NCBI RefSeq assembly: GCF_030246845.1
Contig: NZ_CP126889.1
Span: forward strand, 2,712,995 to 2,776,994
Direction of reading: 5' to 3'
Origin: Enhydrobacter sp.
GTDB lineage: Bacteria > Pseudomonadota > Alphaproteobacteria > Reyranellales > Reyranellaceae
Length of the DNA: 64,000 bases
Below the pieces are notes generated by a model. It was given only the letters and a program-made list of their open reading frames with translations, did not search any database and was not told where the DNA came from. Positions within the stretch are counted from its first letter, which is position 1. Each line of letters opens with the position of its first letter. Below are positions 26,579-35,987 of this stretch, piece after piece. The position numbers and the translations under genes were made by a program.

Positions 26579-27718
26579 TCAGGCGGCGATGGCGGCATCG
26601 ACAAGATCGCGCAGTGCCGCCATATCGACCTCGCGCGTGACGAACGCCTTGCCGATGCCGCGAGCCAGGACGAAGGTCAGACGGCCGGCTTCGGCCTTCT
26701 TGTCGCCGCGCATATGGTCGATCAGCCTTGCCGTATCCCATCGCCTGCGGTTGTCGCCGCCGATCGTGCGCAGCCGCACCGGCAGGCCGACGGCGCTGAG
26801 ATGGCGGCGCACGCGCTCGGCGTCAAACGCGGGACAAAGGCCGAGCTTCGCTGACAGGTCGAAGGCGAGGGCCATGCCGGCGCCGACCGCCTCGCCGTGC
26901 AGCAGATCGGGCCCGAAGCCGGTCTCGGCCTCCAGCGCATGGCCGAACGTATGGCCGAGATTGAGGAGCGCGCGCAGGTCGGCGGTCTCGCGCTCGTCTG
27001 CCGCGACGATGCGCGCCTTCGCTCGGCAGCTATGCTCGATGGCGCAAGCGCGCGCGGCCGGGTCGCCCGCGACCAGAGCGGCGCCATGCGCCTCGCACCA
27101 GTCCCAGAAGGCGGCGTCGTCGATCAGGCCGTACTTCGCCACCTCGGCATAACCCGCCAGCAGTTCGCGGTGCGGCAGGGTGTCGAGCACGTCGGTGTCG
27201 GCGATCACCAGGCGCGGCTGGTGGAATGCGCCGACGAGGTTCTTGCCGTGCCGCGTGTTGATGCCGGTCTTGCCGCCGACCGACGAATCGACCTGGGCCA
27301 GCAGGGTGGTCGGCACCTGGATGAAATCGACGCCACGCAGCAGCACGGCGGCGGCGAAGCCGGTCAGGTCGCCGACGACCCCGCCGCCCAGCGCCACGAG
27401 CGTGGTCTTGCGGTCGGGCCGCCGGTCGAGCAGATCGTTCATCAGTCGGCCGAAGGCCGCGAACTCCTTGCTGCTCTCGCCCGCGGGCACAGTGACGTTG
27501 CCGGCTTCGATGCCGGCCTCCTTGAACGAGGCGGCGAGGCGGGCGCCGTATAGCGGCGCCACTACGTCGTCGCTCACCACGATCACGCGCGGCGCGGCGA
27601 GCAAAGGGGCGGCCAGCTCTCCCACGCGATCGATGAGCCGCGATCCGATGACGATGTCGTAGGCTCGGCCGGCGAGATCGACGCGGACGGTCCGGGCAGG
27701 GGAGGCTCGAGCGCTCAT
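26579..27718 (-). CDS. aroB: 3-dehydroquinate synthase
   Basis: A 379-residue enzyme converting DAHP to 3-dehydroquinate, second step of the shikimate pathway. It shows the NAD-binding GGGVVGDLTGFAAA, the PTTLLAQVDSSVGGKTGIN motif, GYAEVAKYG, and the zinc ligands in NLGHTFGHALE and LLHGEAVGAGM. ATG at 27718 overlaps the aroK stop by four bases (ATGA), so the two are coupled. Confidence 0.97.
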   Translation of the reverse strand: MSARASPARTVRVDLAGRAYDIVIGSRLIDRVGELAAPLLAAPRVIVVSDDVVAPLYGARLAASFKEAGIEAGNVTVPAGESSKEFAAFGRLMNDLLDRRPDRKTTLVALGGGVVGDLTGFAAAVLLRGVDFIQVPTTLLAQVDSSVGGKTGINTRHGKNLVGAFHQPRLVIADTDVLDTLPHRELLAGYAEVAKYGLIDDAAFWDWCEAHGAALVAGDPAARACAIEHSCRAKARIVAADERETADLRALLNLGHTFGHALEAETGFGPDLLHGEAVGAGMALAFDLSAKLGLCPAFDAERVRRHLSAVGLPVRLRTIGGDNRRRWDTARLIDHMRGDKKAEAGRLTFVLARGIGKAFVTREVDMAALRDLVDAAIAA

Positions 27719-28281
27719 GCCGGCGCTTTCGCAGGTTGTGCGGCAAGATGCCGGCGCAGCGCTTCGATCACCTGCTCGGTGGTGACCTCGGCCGGTTGCG
27801 CCGTCGAATCCACCACCAGGTCGGCCTCGGCGTAGATCGGGTAGCGCTGGGCCATCAGCCGGGCAAGGATGTCGCGTGGATCGCCCTGCCGCAGCAGCGG
27901 CCGATGGGCCCGCTTCTTCACGCGCTCGAACAGGACGTCGAGATCGGCACGCAGCCACACGGTGATCGCCTGCGCCCGCAGGAGTGCCCGCGTGCTGGCG
28001 TCCATGTAGGCGCCACCGCCTGTGGACAACACGTGCGGCGGCCCCTCGAGCAGGCGCGCGATGACGCGCCGTTCGCCCGCCCGGAACTCGGTCTCGCCAT
28101 GGCGCTCGAAAAATTCCGCTACCGTGCAGCCCGCCGCGCGCTCGATCTCGTCGTCGGCGTCGATGAACGGCAATTCCAGGCGCACGGCGAGCCGTTTGCC
28201 GATCGCGGTCTTGCCCGCACCCATCAAGCCAACGAGGGCCACGGCGCGGGACAAGGAGGGAGTGGAGGACGAATCGTTCAC
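27715..28281 (-). CDS. aroK: Shikimate kinase
   Basis: A 188-residue P-loop kinase phosphorylating shikimate. Walker A is GLMGAGKTAIG; the shikimate-binding DADDEIER and GETEFRAGE motifs follow, then LSTGGGAYMD and the lid RAHRPLL. The GTG at 28281 gives a usual N-terminus. A longer in-frame version from an ATG at 28377 adds 32 residues that do not look conserved and would overlap the divergent small ORF. Confidence 0.95.
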   Translation of the reverse strand: MNDSSSTPSLSRAVALVGLMGAGKTAIGKRLAVRLELPFIDADDEIERAAGCTVAEFFERHGETEFRAGERRVIARLLEGPPHVLSTGGGAYMDASTRALLRAQAITVWLRADLDVLFERVKKRAHRPLLRQGDPRDILARLMAQRYPIYAEADLVVDSTAQPAEVTTEQVIEALRRHLAAQPAKAPA

Positions 28282-28366
28282 TTCATGCAGGGATGTCGCG
28301 CAAACCGGCGGCAGTTTCAAGCGACCGGCGATTGCCGGCCCGGCGTCGGATGGGTAGGTTGCCGCC

Positions 28367-28549
28367 GTGGCGCCCATTCGTTCCAGATCTCATTTTCGTA
28401 CGGCCGCGCCCGTCAGGGTGTGGCCGTTGGTGATGGCCTTCATTGCCCTGGTGCTGGTGGCTGGCGGGCTTCTCCTCGTCGTGTTCGAGCCCCGTCCGCC
28501 CATGCGGCATTTCGAGGTGGCTGTCCCCAGTGATCGCTTTGCGCGCTAG
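28367..28549 (+). CDS. Small single-pass membrane protein, hypothetical
   Basis: A 60-residue frame from a GTG at 28367. It has a basic N-terminus (RSRSHFRTAAPVRV), one strong hydrophobic segment (VMAFIALVLVAGGLLLVVF) and a short tail. It ends 20 bases inside the following lipoprotein gene. The positive-inside pattern and overlap coupling make it a plausible real gene, but no family is recognised and no clear ribosome binding site is visible. Confidence 0.4.
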   Translation: MAPIRSRSHFRTAAPVRVWPLVMAFIALVLVAGGLLLVVFEPRPPMRHFEVAVPSDRFAR

Positions 28550-30125
28550 CGCCGTCTTTTCGGTCGGCCTCGTGCTTTTGGCTGCCGGCGGCTGTGCGCA
28601 AAGCGCCAACGACCGGCCGAACGGCTTCCTGACCGAGAAGACCGGCGGCATGCAGGCGGATGCCTGGTCGGGCACCTCGCTGGCCTCGGCCAAGCAACTC
28701 GTGTCGGGTCTGCCGGCCGCGCCGCGCAGCCGGGCGCTGCGCGACCTGCAGTTCGAGGTCATGGTGAGCCAGCTCGTGCCGCCGCGGGCGGACGGCAGCC
28801 CGCCCCCCAGCCTGTTCGACCGCAAGGTCGATCGTCTGGCGGCGATGGGCGAGGGCGAAAGCCTCAACGAGATGGTGCGCAACGCCGGCGCCTACGGCGA
28901 TCCGGCGATTGCCACCACGGTGGCCAACGCCATGATGATGGCGGGCGAGCGCGACGGCGCCTGCGCGATCGTCGACCATCATGCGCTGGTCGAGCCTTTC
29001 GCCAGTCGCGCCCGGATCGCCTGCACGCTGGTGCGGGGCGACAAGGACGCCGCGCTGGCCGACGTTGCTGCACTGCGTGGCCAAGATCCATCTCTTGCCT
29101 CCCTGGTCGAGGTCGCCGCCGGCACCGGAGCGCCCGCCGCCCTTGCGGCCGGACCGGCCGACGGGCCGGCGATGGTCATGTACTATCTCGCCCATGTGGC
29201 GCCGCCGTCGTCGCTGCTGTCGACGACGCAGCCGCCGTTGATCCGGGCGTTGGTCGGCCAGCCGGCCCTGCCGATGGCGACGCGCATCGACATCGCCGAG
29301 CGCGGCGAGGCACTGGCGATCATCGAGGCGAGCCGTCTTGCCGACCTCTATGTCGCCGCGTTGCGCGAGAACGCGCCCCTGCCGCCGGCGATGGAGCGTC
29401 GCGCCCGGCTGGTCGCCGCGGCCCGCGACGCCGCCAACCCGCAGGAGATCGCGGCCGCGGTGCGCGCCGTCTATGGCGAGACGCGCGGCAGCCCGCTCTT
29501 TCCCACGATCGCGCGGGCAAGCGCCGGAGCGCTCATGAACCTGCCGGCCAAGCCGGAATATGCCGACCTGGCACAGGAAGCGATTCGCGGCTTCCTGCTG
29601 CTGGGCGACAAGCAGCTCGCCAAGGCTTGGACGCAGCTCGCCCTGCAGGCGGCATTCAACAACGCGCGTGCCCAGGACGGGCTCGATCGGCTGATGCCGC
29701 TGATCGAGATCGCCGGTGTCGACAATGCACCGAAGCTTGCGCCGGAAGACGTCAATCGCTGGTACCAGGCACTGCGCCGGGACGATCCGGGCGCCGCGGC
29801 CTTGCGCGGCAATGCCTTGCTTGCGTTGTTTCGCGGCGTCGGCTTCGACATCCCGCCGGGATCGACCGACCTGCCCGAGACGCCGCCGCCAGGGGTCCGG
29901 CTGGTCATGCCTCCTGCCTCGATTCTGCGGGCGCTGCAGGCAGCCGGCGCGGCGCATCGGCGGGCGGAAGCATCCTTGCTCGCCAGCGACGCCGTCGGCG
30001 AGACCCCGCTGGCGGCGCTTCATCCCGCCGCCGCAGGCATCATCGTGGGCGCCCTGCGCGAGGCGGGCGAGCAAGGATCGGCACGCCTGTTCGCGGTCGA
30101 GGCGGCGATCGCGTACGGTCTGTGA
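28530..30125 (+). CDS. Hypothetical lipoprotein upstream of xerD
   Basis: A 531-residue protein starting with GTG at 28530. RASAVFSVGLVLLAAGGC is a lipoprotein signal, lipidated at the Cys. The remainder is alanine-rich and mainly helical, with repeated helix pairs reminiscent of TPR/SEL-like scaffolds, for example LAQEAIRGFLLLGDKQLAKAW. I recognise no enzyme motif. Large exported proteins between aroK and xerD are found in related genomes (recollection, not checked). It ends six bases before xerD. Confidence 0.8.
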   Translation: MIALRASAVFSVGLVLLAAGGCAQSANDRPNGFLTEKTGGMQADAWSGTSLASAKQLVSGLPAAPRSRALRDLQFEVMVSQLVPPRADGSPPPSLFDRKVDRLAAMGEGESLNEMVRNAGAYGDPAIATTVANAMMMAGERDGACAIVDHHALVEPFASRARIACTLVRGDKDAALADVAALRGQDPSLASLVEVAAGTGAPAALAAGPADGPAMVMYYLAHVAPPSSLLSTTQPPLIRALVGQPALPMATRIDIAERGEALAIIEASRLADLYVAALRENAPLPPAMERRARLVAAARDAANPQEIAAAVRAVYGETRGSPLFPTIARASAGALMNLPAKPEYADLAQEAIRGFLLLGDKQLAKAWTQLALQAAFNNARAQDGLDRLMPLIEIAGVDNAPKLAPEDVNRWYQALRRDDPGAAALRGNALLALFRGVGFDIPPGSTDLPETPPPGVRLVMPPASILRALQAAGAAHRRAEASLLASDAVGETPLAALHPAAAGIIVGALREAGEQGSARLFAVEAAIAYGL

Positions 30126-30131
30126 GGCGCC

Positions 30132-31106
30132 GTGAAAGGGAAACAGGCCGCACCGGTATCGCGCGAGGTCGAGGCCTTTCTCGAGATGATCGCGGCCGAA
30201 CGCGGCGCCTCGAAGAACACCGAGGCCGCCTATCGCAGCGACCTGGCCCACCTCGAAGCATTCCTGGCGCGTCGCAAGCAAAGATTGCGAACGGCCGATG
30301 CCGCGGCGCTGCGCGCCTACCTGAAGGCGCTCGACTATGTCGGCATGACGCCGCGCACGGTGGCGCGGCGGCTGTCGGTCATCCGCCAGCTTTTCCGCTT
30401 CCTGCTGGCCGAGCGCCTGCGCGACGACGATCCGGCGAGCGCCCTCGACTCGCCCCGGCTCGGCCGGCCGTTGCCCAAGGTGCTGTCGCGCGCCGAGGTC
30501 GACCGCCTGATCGACGCGGCGCGCGCAAAGGAAGGCGCCGATGGCGGCCGCATGGCGACGCTCCTCGAGATCCTCTACGGCACGGGGCTGCGCGTCTCCG
30601 AGCTGGTGACGCTGCCCTTGTCGGCCGTCGAGCGCGATCCGACGATGTTGGTGGTGCGCGGCAAGGGCGACAAGGAACGGCTGGTGCCGCTCTCGGACCC
30701 GGCACGACTGGCGATTGCCGCCTGGCTGCACATGCGCGCGGGCTTGTTGGGCGAAGGGCAGACCTCGCGCTATCTCTTTCCGTCGCGCGGCCGGACGGGC
30801 CACCTCACCCGCCAGCGCTTCACGCAGCTCCTCAAGGAGGCGGCGCTGGCCGCCGGCATCGATCCGGCGCGCGTGTCGCCGCACGTGCTGCGCCATGCTT
30901 TCGCCAGCCATCTGCTCGAGGGCGGCGCCGACCTGCGCAGCGTGCAATTGATGCTAGGCCACGCCGACATCGCGACAACCCAGATCTACACGCACGTGCT
31001 CGACGAGAAGCTGCGTGCGCTCGTGCAGGACAAGCATCCGCTGGCGCGGCGCCGGCGCCGGGCGGTTGACAGGACTCGGATGCCGGGCGACACCTCCTCG
31101 CGATGA
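30132..31106 (+). CDS. xerD: Site-specific tyrosine recombinase XerD
   Basis: A 324-residue recombinase resolving chromosome dimers at dif with XerC. The N-terminal SAM-like domain ([18 protein letters not shown]) precedes the catalytic domain with Arg in GTGLRVSEL, Lys in [21 protein letters not shown] (His, Arg), [15 protein letters not shown] (His and the nucleophilic Tyr). GTG start. It is about 20 residues longer than usual at the C-terminus, a basic tail. Its stop overlaps the accA start as ATGA. Confidence 0.95.
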   Translation: MKGKQAAPVSREVEAFLEMIAAERGASKNTEAAYRSDLAHLEAFLARRKQRLRTADAAALRAYLKALDYVGMTPRTVARRLSVIRQLFRFLLAERLRDDDPASALDSPRLGRPLPKVLSRAEVDRLIDAARAKEGADGGRMATLLEILYGTGLRVSELVTLPLSAVERDPTMLVVRGKGDKERLVPLSDPARLAIAAWLHMRAGLLGEGQTSRYLFPSRGRTGHLTRQRFTQLLKEAALAAGIDPARVSPHVLRHAFASHLLEGGADLRSVQLMLGHADIATTQIYTHVLDEKLRALVQDKHPLARRRRRAVDRTRMPGDTSSR

Positions 31107-32056
31107 CGACGTATCTCGAATTCGAGAAGCCCATCGCGGAGCTCGAGAGCAAGATCGCCGAGCTCAGGCACGTGCCCAACTCCGCCGACGTGGACATCGC
31201 CGACGAGGTCATGCGCCTGCAGGAGAAGGTGCAGAAGCTTCTGCGCGCGACCTATGCGAAGCTGACGCCCTGGCAGCGCGTGCAGGTTGCCCGCCACGCC
31301 GAGCGTCCGCATGCCCAACGCTACATCGACCGGCTGATCACGGATTACACGCCGCTCGCGGGCGATCGCCTGTTCGGCGAGGACGCTGCGATCGTGGGCG
31401 GCATCGGCCGGCTCGACGGGCGCAGCCTCGTCGTGCTGGGTCAGGAGAAGGGCGACGACACCGAATCGCGGCTGAAGCACAATTTCGGCATGGCGCGGCC
31501 CGAAGGCTATCGCAAGGCGCAGCGGCTGATGCGGCTCGCCGACCGTTTCGGCCTGCCGGTGCTCACCTTCGTCGACACACCCGGCGCCTATCCCGGCATA
31601 GATGCCGAGGAACGCGGCCAGGCCGAGGCCATCGCCACCTCGATCGACACCTGCCTGGCGATCGGCGTGCCGCTGGTGAGCGTCGTGATCGGCGAGGGCG
31701 GATCGGGCGGCGCGCTGGCCATCGCCTCGGCCGATCGGGTGTACATGCTGGAGAACTCCGTCTATTCGGTGATCACGCCGGAAGGCTGCGCCTCGATCCT
31801 GTGGCGCTCCAACGCCAACGCGCAGGACGCGGCCGAGGCGATGAAGATGACCGCGACCGATCTCAAGAAGCTCGACGTGATCGACGAGGTCATCCCCGAG
31901 CCCATGGGCGGCGCCCATCGCGCGCCCGACGAGGCGATCGATTCGGTGGGCAAGGTCGTGTCGGCGGCGCTGGCCGATCTGGCGCAGCTCGACCGCGACA
32001 CGCTGCGCCGCCAGCGCCAGGACAAGTTCCTCGCCATGGGCAAGAAGGGCCTGTAG
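31103..32056 (+). CDS. accA: Acetyl-CoA carboxylase carboxyltransferase subunit alpha
   Basis: A 317-residue subunit transferring carboxyl from biotin to acetyl-CoA in fatty acid synthesis, acting with AccD. It shows [14 protein letters not shown] at the N-terminus, [34 protein letters not shown] and [11 protein letters not shown], all AccA hallmarks. Length matches the family (about 317-320). It overlaps xerD by four bases, an arrangement common in alphaproteobacteria. Confidence 0.97.
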   Translation: MTTYLEFEKPIAELESKIAELRHVPNSADVDIADEVMRLQEKVQKLLRATYAKLTPWQRVQVARHAERPHAQRYIDRLITDYTPLAGDRLFGEDAAIVGGIGRLDGRSLVVLGQEKGDDTESRLKHNFGMARPEGYRKAQRLMRLADRFGLPVLTFVDTPGAYPGIDAEERGQAEAIATSIDTCLAIGVPLVSVVIGEGGSGGALAIASADRVYMLENSVYSVITPEGCASILWRSNANAQDAAEAMKMTATDLKKLDVIDEVIPEPMGGAHRAPDEAIDSVGKVVSAALADLAQLDRDTLRRQRQDKFLAMGKKGL

Positions 32057-32069
32057 GCGCGCGATCGCG

Positions 32070-33095
32070 ATGGGCGCGCCGTTGCGTCTCAGCGTTCTCG
32101 ACCAATCGCCGATCCGCAAAGGCGGCACGGCCGCGCAGGCGGTGGCCGAGACGTTGGCGCTGGCGCAGCTTTGCGACCGCCTCGGCTATCATCGCTACTG
32201 GCTCGCCGAGCATCACAGCAGCGAGGCGCTGGCCGGTTCGACGCCCGAGGTGCTGATCACGCGGGTTGCAGCATTGACGAACCGTATGCGCATCGGTTCG
32301 GGCGGCGTGATGCTGCCGCACTACAGCGCCTTCAAGGTGGCCGAGAATTTCCGCATGCTCGAGACGCTGTTTCCAGGCCGCATCGACCTCGGTATCGGCC
32401 GTGCGCCCGGCAGCGATCAGCGTACGTTGCGCGTGCTGGCCGACGGCCGGTCCAACTGGAACGATCCGGCGAGCTATCCCTATCAGGTACGCGATCTCGT
32501 GGCCTGGCTGCACGATGCCCTGCCGGAGGATCATGTCGGCCGCGGCGTGACGGCGCAGCCTTCGGGACCCACCGCGCCCGCTGTCTGGCTGCTCGGATCG
32601 AGCGACGAGAGCGCCGCGCTGGCGGCGCATTTCGGCCTGCCGTTCTGCTTCGCGCACTTCATCAATCCCGATGGCGGCGACGCGGCGACGCGCGCCTACC
32701 GCGCCCATTTCCGGCCGTCGGCGCTCCATGCCGAGCCGGCGGCGATGATGGCGATCACCGTCCTTTGCGCCGAGACCGACGAGGAGGCGGCACTGCTGGC
32801 GACGAGCCGCGAGGTCTGGGCCATGCGGCTCCTCGCGCGCGGCGAGGCGGGCCCGGTGCCGACGGTCGAGGAAGCGCTGGTCGAAGCGAGGACACCCGAG
32901 GCGCAGCGCTGGATGCCGCGGCTTCGACGCCGGTCGGTCGTCGGCTCGCCCCGAACCGCGCGCGAGGGCCTCGAACGGCATGCCGCGAGCTACCAGGTCG
33001 ACGAGATCATGGCGGTCACGATCTGCTACGACTTCGGGAAGCGCAAACGCTCCTACGAACTGTTGGCGGAAGAGTTCGGGCTGGCGCCGTCCTAA
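32070..33095 (+). CDS. LLM-class flavin-dependent oxidoreductase
   Basis: A 341-residue luciferase-like monooxygenase. It opens with LRLSVLDQSPIRKGGTAAQA and contains GYHRYWLAEHHSSEALAGS, GSGGVMLPHYSAFKVAENF and FPGRIDLGIGRAPGSD, typical of the single-component MsnO8-like subgroup. It should use reduced FMN to oxidise an unknown substrate. It starts 13 bases after accA and overlaps the convergent oxygenase by four bases. Confidence 0.92.
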   Translation: MGAPLRLSVLDQSPIRKGGTAAQAVAETLALAQLCDRLGYHRYWLAEHHSSEALAGSTPEVLITRVAALTNRMRIGSGGVMLPHYSAFKVAENFRMLETLFPGRIDLGIGRAPGSDQRTLRVLADGRSNWNDPASYPYQVRDLVAWLHDALPEDHVGRGVTAQPSGPTAPAVWLLGSSDESAALAAHFGLPFCFAHFINPDGGDAATRAYRAHFRPSALHAEPAAMMAITVLCAETDEEAALLATSREVWAMRLLARGEAGPVPTVEEALVEARTPEAQRWMPRLRRRSVVGSPRTAREGLERHAASYQVDEIMAVTICYDFGKRKRSYELLAEEFGLAPS

Positions 33096-33736
33096 CCCTT
33101 GTCCTTCCCCGCCGTCGGGTTCCACATCGGCGCGGCCATGGTCTCGGCGAATTGCCTGAACATCAGGTTGAAGGAGATGCTGATGCGCTCGGTCCGGCCG
33201 TCATTGGCCGGCACGCTGTGCCGAAGCCAGGCCGGGAAGATCAGCAGCCGGCCGGGCTTGCTCTGCGCATCGGCGGCATTGGCGGTCAGCCGCGTGAACT
33301 GGCGCGGCCGCGGCATGATCATCGAAGGCCGCGGATCCTGGAACAGGATGCGCGAGCCCGAGTCGGGCACCGCCACGTAATAGACGCCGCTCAGATAGTT
33401 GTTGGGGTGATTGTGCGTGGGATGGTACGCGCCCGGCGGATTGATGTTGGCCCAGCAGCCGGTGATGGTCATGGGATGCTGATCGACCTGCAGGAAGCGG
33501 GCGACGCCGCGGGCCGCCATCTCGACGAGCTTCACGAAGTCGGCGAAGGCGGGGCGCGTGTGGAGGTCCTGCGGCGTCTGCCAGTTGCTGCCGACCGGCA
33601 CCGTCGGGCGCGGCGAGATGATCTTCTCGATCTCGGCCTTGAGCCTGCCGTTGAGCAAGGCCGCCTCGGCAGGCTTCAGGTCGACGATCCAGACGGTCGT
33701 TGGGAAGAGTTCCTGGACTTCCTGCTTTTCGATCAT
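33092..33736 (-). CDS. TIGR02466-type putative 2OG-Fe(II) oxygenase
   Basis: A 214-residue protein. It opens with ELFPTTVWIVDL and contains NINPPGAYHPTHNHPNNYLSG (candidate metal His residues), ILFQDPRP, and RLLIFPAWLRHSVPAN (second metal His) followed by RISISFN. These are the features of the TIGR02466 double-stranded beta-helix family related to 2-oxoglutarate oxygenases. The substrate is unknown. It is divergent from the TauD-type oxygenase with 126 bases between. Confidence 0.88.
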   Translation of the reverse strand: MIEKQEVQELFPTTVWIVDLKPAEAALLNGRLKAEIEKIISPRPTVPVGSNWQTPQDLHTRPAFADFVKLVEMAARGVARFLQVDQHPMTITGCWANINPPGAYHPTHNHPNNYLSGVYYVAVPDSGSRILFQDPRPSMIMPRPRQFTRLTANAADAQSKPGRLLIFPAWLRHSVPANDGRTERISISFNLMFRQFAETMAAPMWNPTAGKDKG

Positions 33737-33862
33737 TCCCCACTATAGCGAAGAAATCGCACGTCAAAATCCGCCCGCACAGGGGTGCGGGAACCCGTTT
33801 GCCGACGACCGTGTTCGGTGATCCAATTGTCGCCGAGCACAGACAGGATCGGGAGGACAATC

Positions 33863-34759
33863 ATGGTCACCATCCAGCCGATCACGCCCGAATTCGCTGC
33901 CGAGGTGGGCGACGTCGACCTGGCGAGACCGTTGTCGCCGGAGGATCTGGCCGCCATTCGCACCGCCTTCACGCGCTATGCAGTGCTGGTCTTTCCGGAC
34001 CAGACCTTCGATGACGAGCAGCAGCTCGCCTTCGCCCGCCATTTCGGGCCGCTGGAGACGACGGTCTTCAAGCTTCGCAAGGAGAACAAGCTTCGCCTGC
34101 ACGAGAACCTCGCCGACGTGAGCAATCTCGGCAACGACGGCCGCATTCTCGAGACCGACAATCGACTGCGCCTCTACAATCTCGGCAACCGGCTGTGGCA
34201 CACCGATTCCTCGTTCAAGCGCCTGCCGGCCTACTGCTCGATGCTGCATGGCCGCTCGATCCCGCCGGTCGGCGGCCAGACCGAATTCGCCGATCTGCGG
34301 GCGGCGTACGACGCGCTGGACGAGGGGACGAAGCGCCGCATCGCGGGCCTCGTCGCCGAGCACTCGCTGATGACATCGCGCGCGCGGCTCGGCTTCACCG
34401 ACTTCGACGAGACCGAGCGCAAGGCCTTCGAGCCCGTGCCGCAGGTCGTGGTGCGCCGCCTGCCCGACAGCGGTCGCATGAGCCTCTATCTCGCGAGCCA
34501 CGCCGGCGCGATCCGCGGCATGCCGCGGGCGGAAGCCGAGGCGCTGCTGAAGGAGCTGATCGAGCACGCCACGCAGCGGCAGTTCGTCTACAGCCACCGC
34601 TGGCGGGTGAACGACCTCGTGATGTGGGACGATCGCTGCACCATGCATCGCGGCATGGCCTTCGACGATCAGCGCTACAAGCGCGACATGCGCCGCGCCA
34701 CGGTCTCCGACGTGGCTCCGACCTGCGAGCAGATGGGCCTGGCGGTGGCGGCGGAGTGA
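33863..34759 (+). CDS. TauD/TfdA family Fe(II)/2-oxoglutarate dioxygenase
   Basis: A 298-residue dioxygenase. ITPEFAAEVGDVDLARPLSP opens the family fold. The iron ligands are His and Asp in LWHTDSSFK and the distal His in CTMHRG; Arg in YKRDMRRATV binds 2-oxoglutarate. It resembles TfdA (2,4-D) and alkylsulfatase/taurine relatives, and the substrate cannot be fixed. ATG at 33863 has GGGAGGA six bases upstream. Confidence 0.93.
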   Translation: MVTIQPITPEFAAEVGDVDLARPLSPEDLAAIRTAFTRYAVLVFPDQTFDDEQQLAFARHFGPLETTVFKLRKENKLRLHENLADVSNLGNDGRILETDNRLRLYNLGNRLWHTDSSFKRLPAYCSMLHGRSIPPVGGQTEFADLRAAYDALDEGTKRRIAGLVAEHSLMTSRARLGFTDFDETERKAFEPVPQVVVRRLPDSGRMSLYLASHAGAIRGMPRAEAEALLKELIEHATQRQFVYSHRWRVNDLVMWDDRCTMHRGMAFDDQRYKRDMRRATVSDVAPTCEQMGLAVAAE

Positions 34760-34800
34760 TCAGCGCTGGATGTCGCCCGATCAGATGTAACTCTTTTCGT

Positions 34801-34871
34801 GTCATCCCGAGCCGAAGGCGAGGGATCTTTCGCAACGCCGATCAAAGATCCTTCGCTGCGCTCAGGATGAC
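34801..34871. repeat. REP-like imperfect palindrome (translated as HPERSEG in one frame)
   Basis: GTCATCCCGAGCCGAAGGCG... at the left and ...GCTGCGCTCAGGATGAC at the right form a long imperfect inverted repeat with GGATCTTT/AAAGATCC near the loop. This dispersed element is familiar from many proteobacterial genomes, and its minus strand reads as HPERSEG-type peptides in spurious ORFs. It lies between the TauD-type gene and the truncated acetyltransferase, in a 367-base region (34760-35126) with no intact gene. Confidence 0.8.
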
Positions 34872-34917
34872 AAAGGTCCCTTTGTGGCGTCGCCGCCACG
34901 CGATTGACGGGTGAAGC

Positions 34918-35082
34918 GGCGACCCACAGCATCCCGTGGCGCCTTCCATGCTCCAATGCGATCAAACTGGCCGGCGGCATGCCGATGACGCGCTGCAGAC
35001 CAACCCTGGTATAGCGCCCGTCGGCGGCGTTTTCGATCTGCGGCAGCAGGTGAAGTTCGTCGGGACGCGGCGCGCGAATCAT
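34918..35082 (-). pseudogene. Truncated GNAT-type N-acetyltransferase (N-terminal fragment)
   Basis: The first 55 codons read like the start of a GNAT acetyltransferase: MIRAPRPDELHLLPQIENAA, then MPPASLIALEHGRRHGMLWVA. The frame then continues into non-homologous sequence and through the REP-like repeat; the acetyl-CoA-binding part is absent. It looks like a 5' remnant of a gene deleted from its middle onward. The call rests on recognition of the N-terminal pattern only. Confidence 0.6.
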
Positions 35083-35126
35083 GGCCCCGGATTGGGTACG
35101 CTGCTGCGAAGCCGGAAGGAAGTGCC

Positions 35127-35987
35127 ATGACCATCGACATCGAGCCCCTGAAGGAGCAGCTCGGCCGCAAGGTGGAGGACGAGGACGTCGTCACCGAGGC
35201 GCCGCTCAAGGGCATGATCGCGACCTTCGACCGCGACGAGAAGGTGCCCAGGGCGGGCGAGCCGATCGCCCCGGGCTGGCATCTCTGCTTCCTGCATTCC
35301 TATGCCCGGCGCGCGGCGCTGGGCGAGGACGGCCTGCCCGTGCAGAGCGACGTGCTGCCGAAGATGCCGCTGCCGCGGCGCATGTATGCGGGGTCCACCT
35401 TCACCTTCGAGGGCGATATCCGCGTCGGCGACAGGCTGCGGCGCGAGACCGAGTTCACCGACGTGCAGCTTCGCACCGGCAGCACCGGCACCCTGATCGT
35501 CACCACCCAGACGCGGCGCATCTTCACGCCGCGCGGGCTCGCGCTCAGCGAGGCCGCCAGCACCGTGTTCCGCGAGGAAGTGAAGGCAGGTGCCAAAAGC
35601 GGCGTGCCGCTGCGTGACGCCGCCCCCAGGGACGTGCCCTGGCGGCGCACCATCAGGCCCGATCCGGTGATGCTGTTCCGCTATTCGGCGCTCACCTTCA
35701 ACCCGCACCGCATCCACTACGACCGCACCTATTGCATCGAGACGGAGGGCTATCCGGGGCTGGTGGTGCACGGGCCGTTCGCGCAGCAATGCATCTTCGA
35801 CCTGCTGCGCGACTCCCTGCCCGGCCGCCGGATCGCGACCGTGGCGCTGCGGGCCCGTGCGCCGCTGTTCGACGCGGCGCCGTTCGACGTGATCGGCCGG
35901 CCGACCCCGGACGGCAAGGGCGCCGAACTCTGGACAGTGACGCCGCAGGGCACGATCGCGGCGCAGGCGACGGCGACTTTCGCTTAA
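35127..35987 (+). CDS. HTD2/MaoC-like FAS1-type dehydratase (mesaconyl/itaconyl-CoA hydratase-like)
   Basis: A 286-residue double hot-dog protein. The N-terminal half (APGWHLCFLHSYARRAALGEDGLP) matches the FAS1-like dehydratase domain found in mesaconyl-C4-CoA hydratase and HTD2. The C-terminal half has FRYSALTFNPHRIHYDRTY, carrying the catalytic Asp/His region (N-x-HxIHYD), and GLVVHGPFAQQ. It probably hydrates or dehydrates a short acyl-CoA or acyl-thioester. A weak GGAAG precedes the ATG. It overlaps the convergent epoxide hydrolase by four bases. Confidence 0.87.
   Translation: MTIDIEPLKEQLGRKVEDEDVVTEAPLKGMIATFDRDEKVPRAGEPIAPGWHLCFLHSYARRAALGEDGLPVQSDVLPKMPLPRRMYAGSTFTFEGDIRVGDRLRRETEFTDVQLRTGSTGTLIVTTQTRRIFTPRGLALSEAASTVFREEVKAGAKSGVPLRDAAPRDVPWRRTIRPDPVMLFRYSALTFNPHRIHYDRTYCIETEGYPGLVVHGPFAQQCIFDLLRDSLPGRRIATVALRARAPLFDAAPFDVIGRPTPDGKGAELWTVTPQGTIAAQATATFA

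Noticed and set aside
28440..30947. An 835-codon minus-strand frame across the lipoprotein and xerD
   Set aside because: Shadow of two plus-strand genes; no recognisable motif, and xerD is certain.
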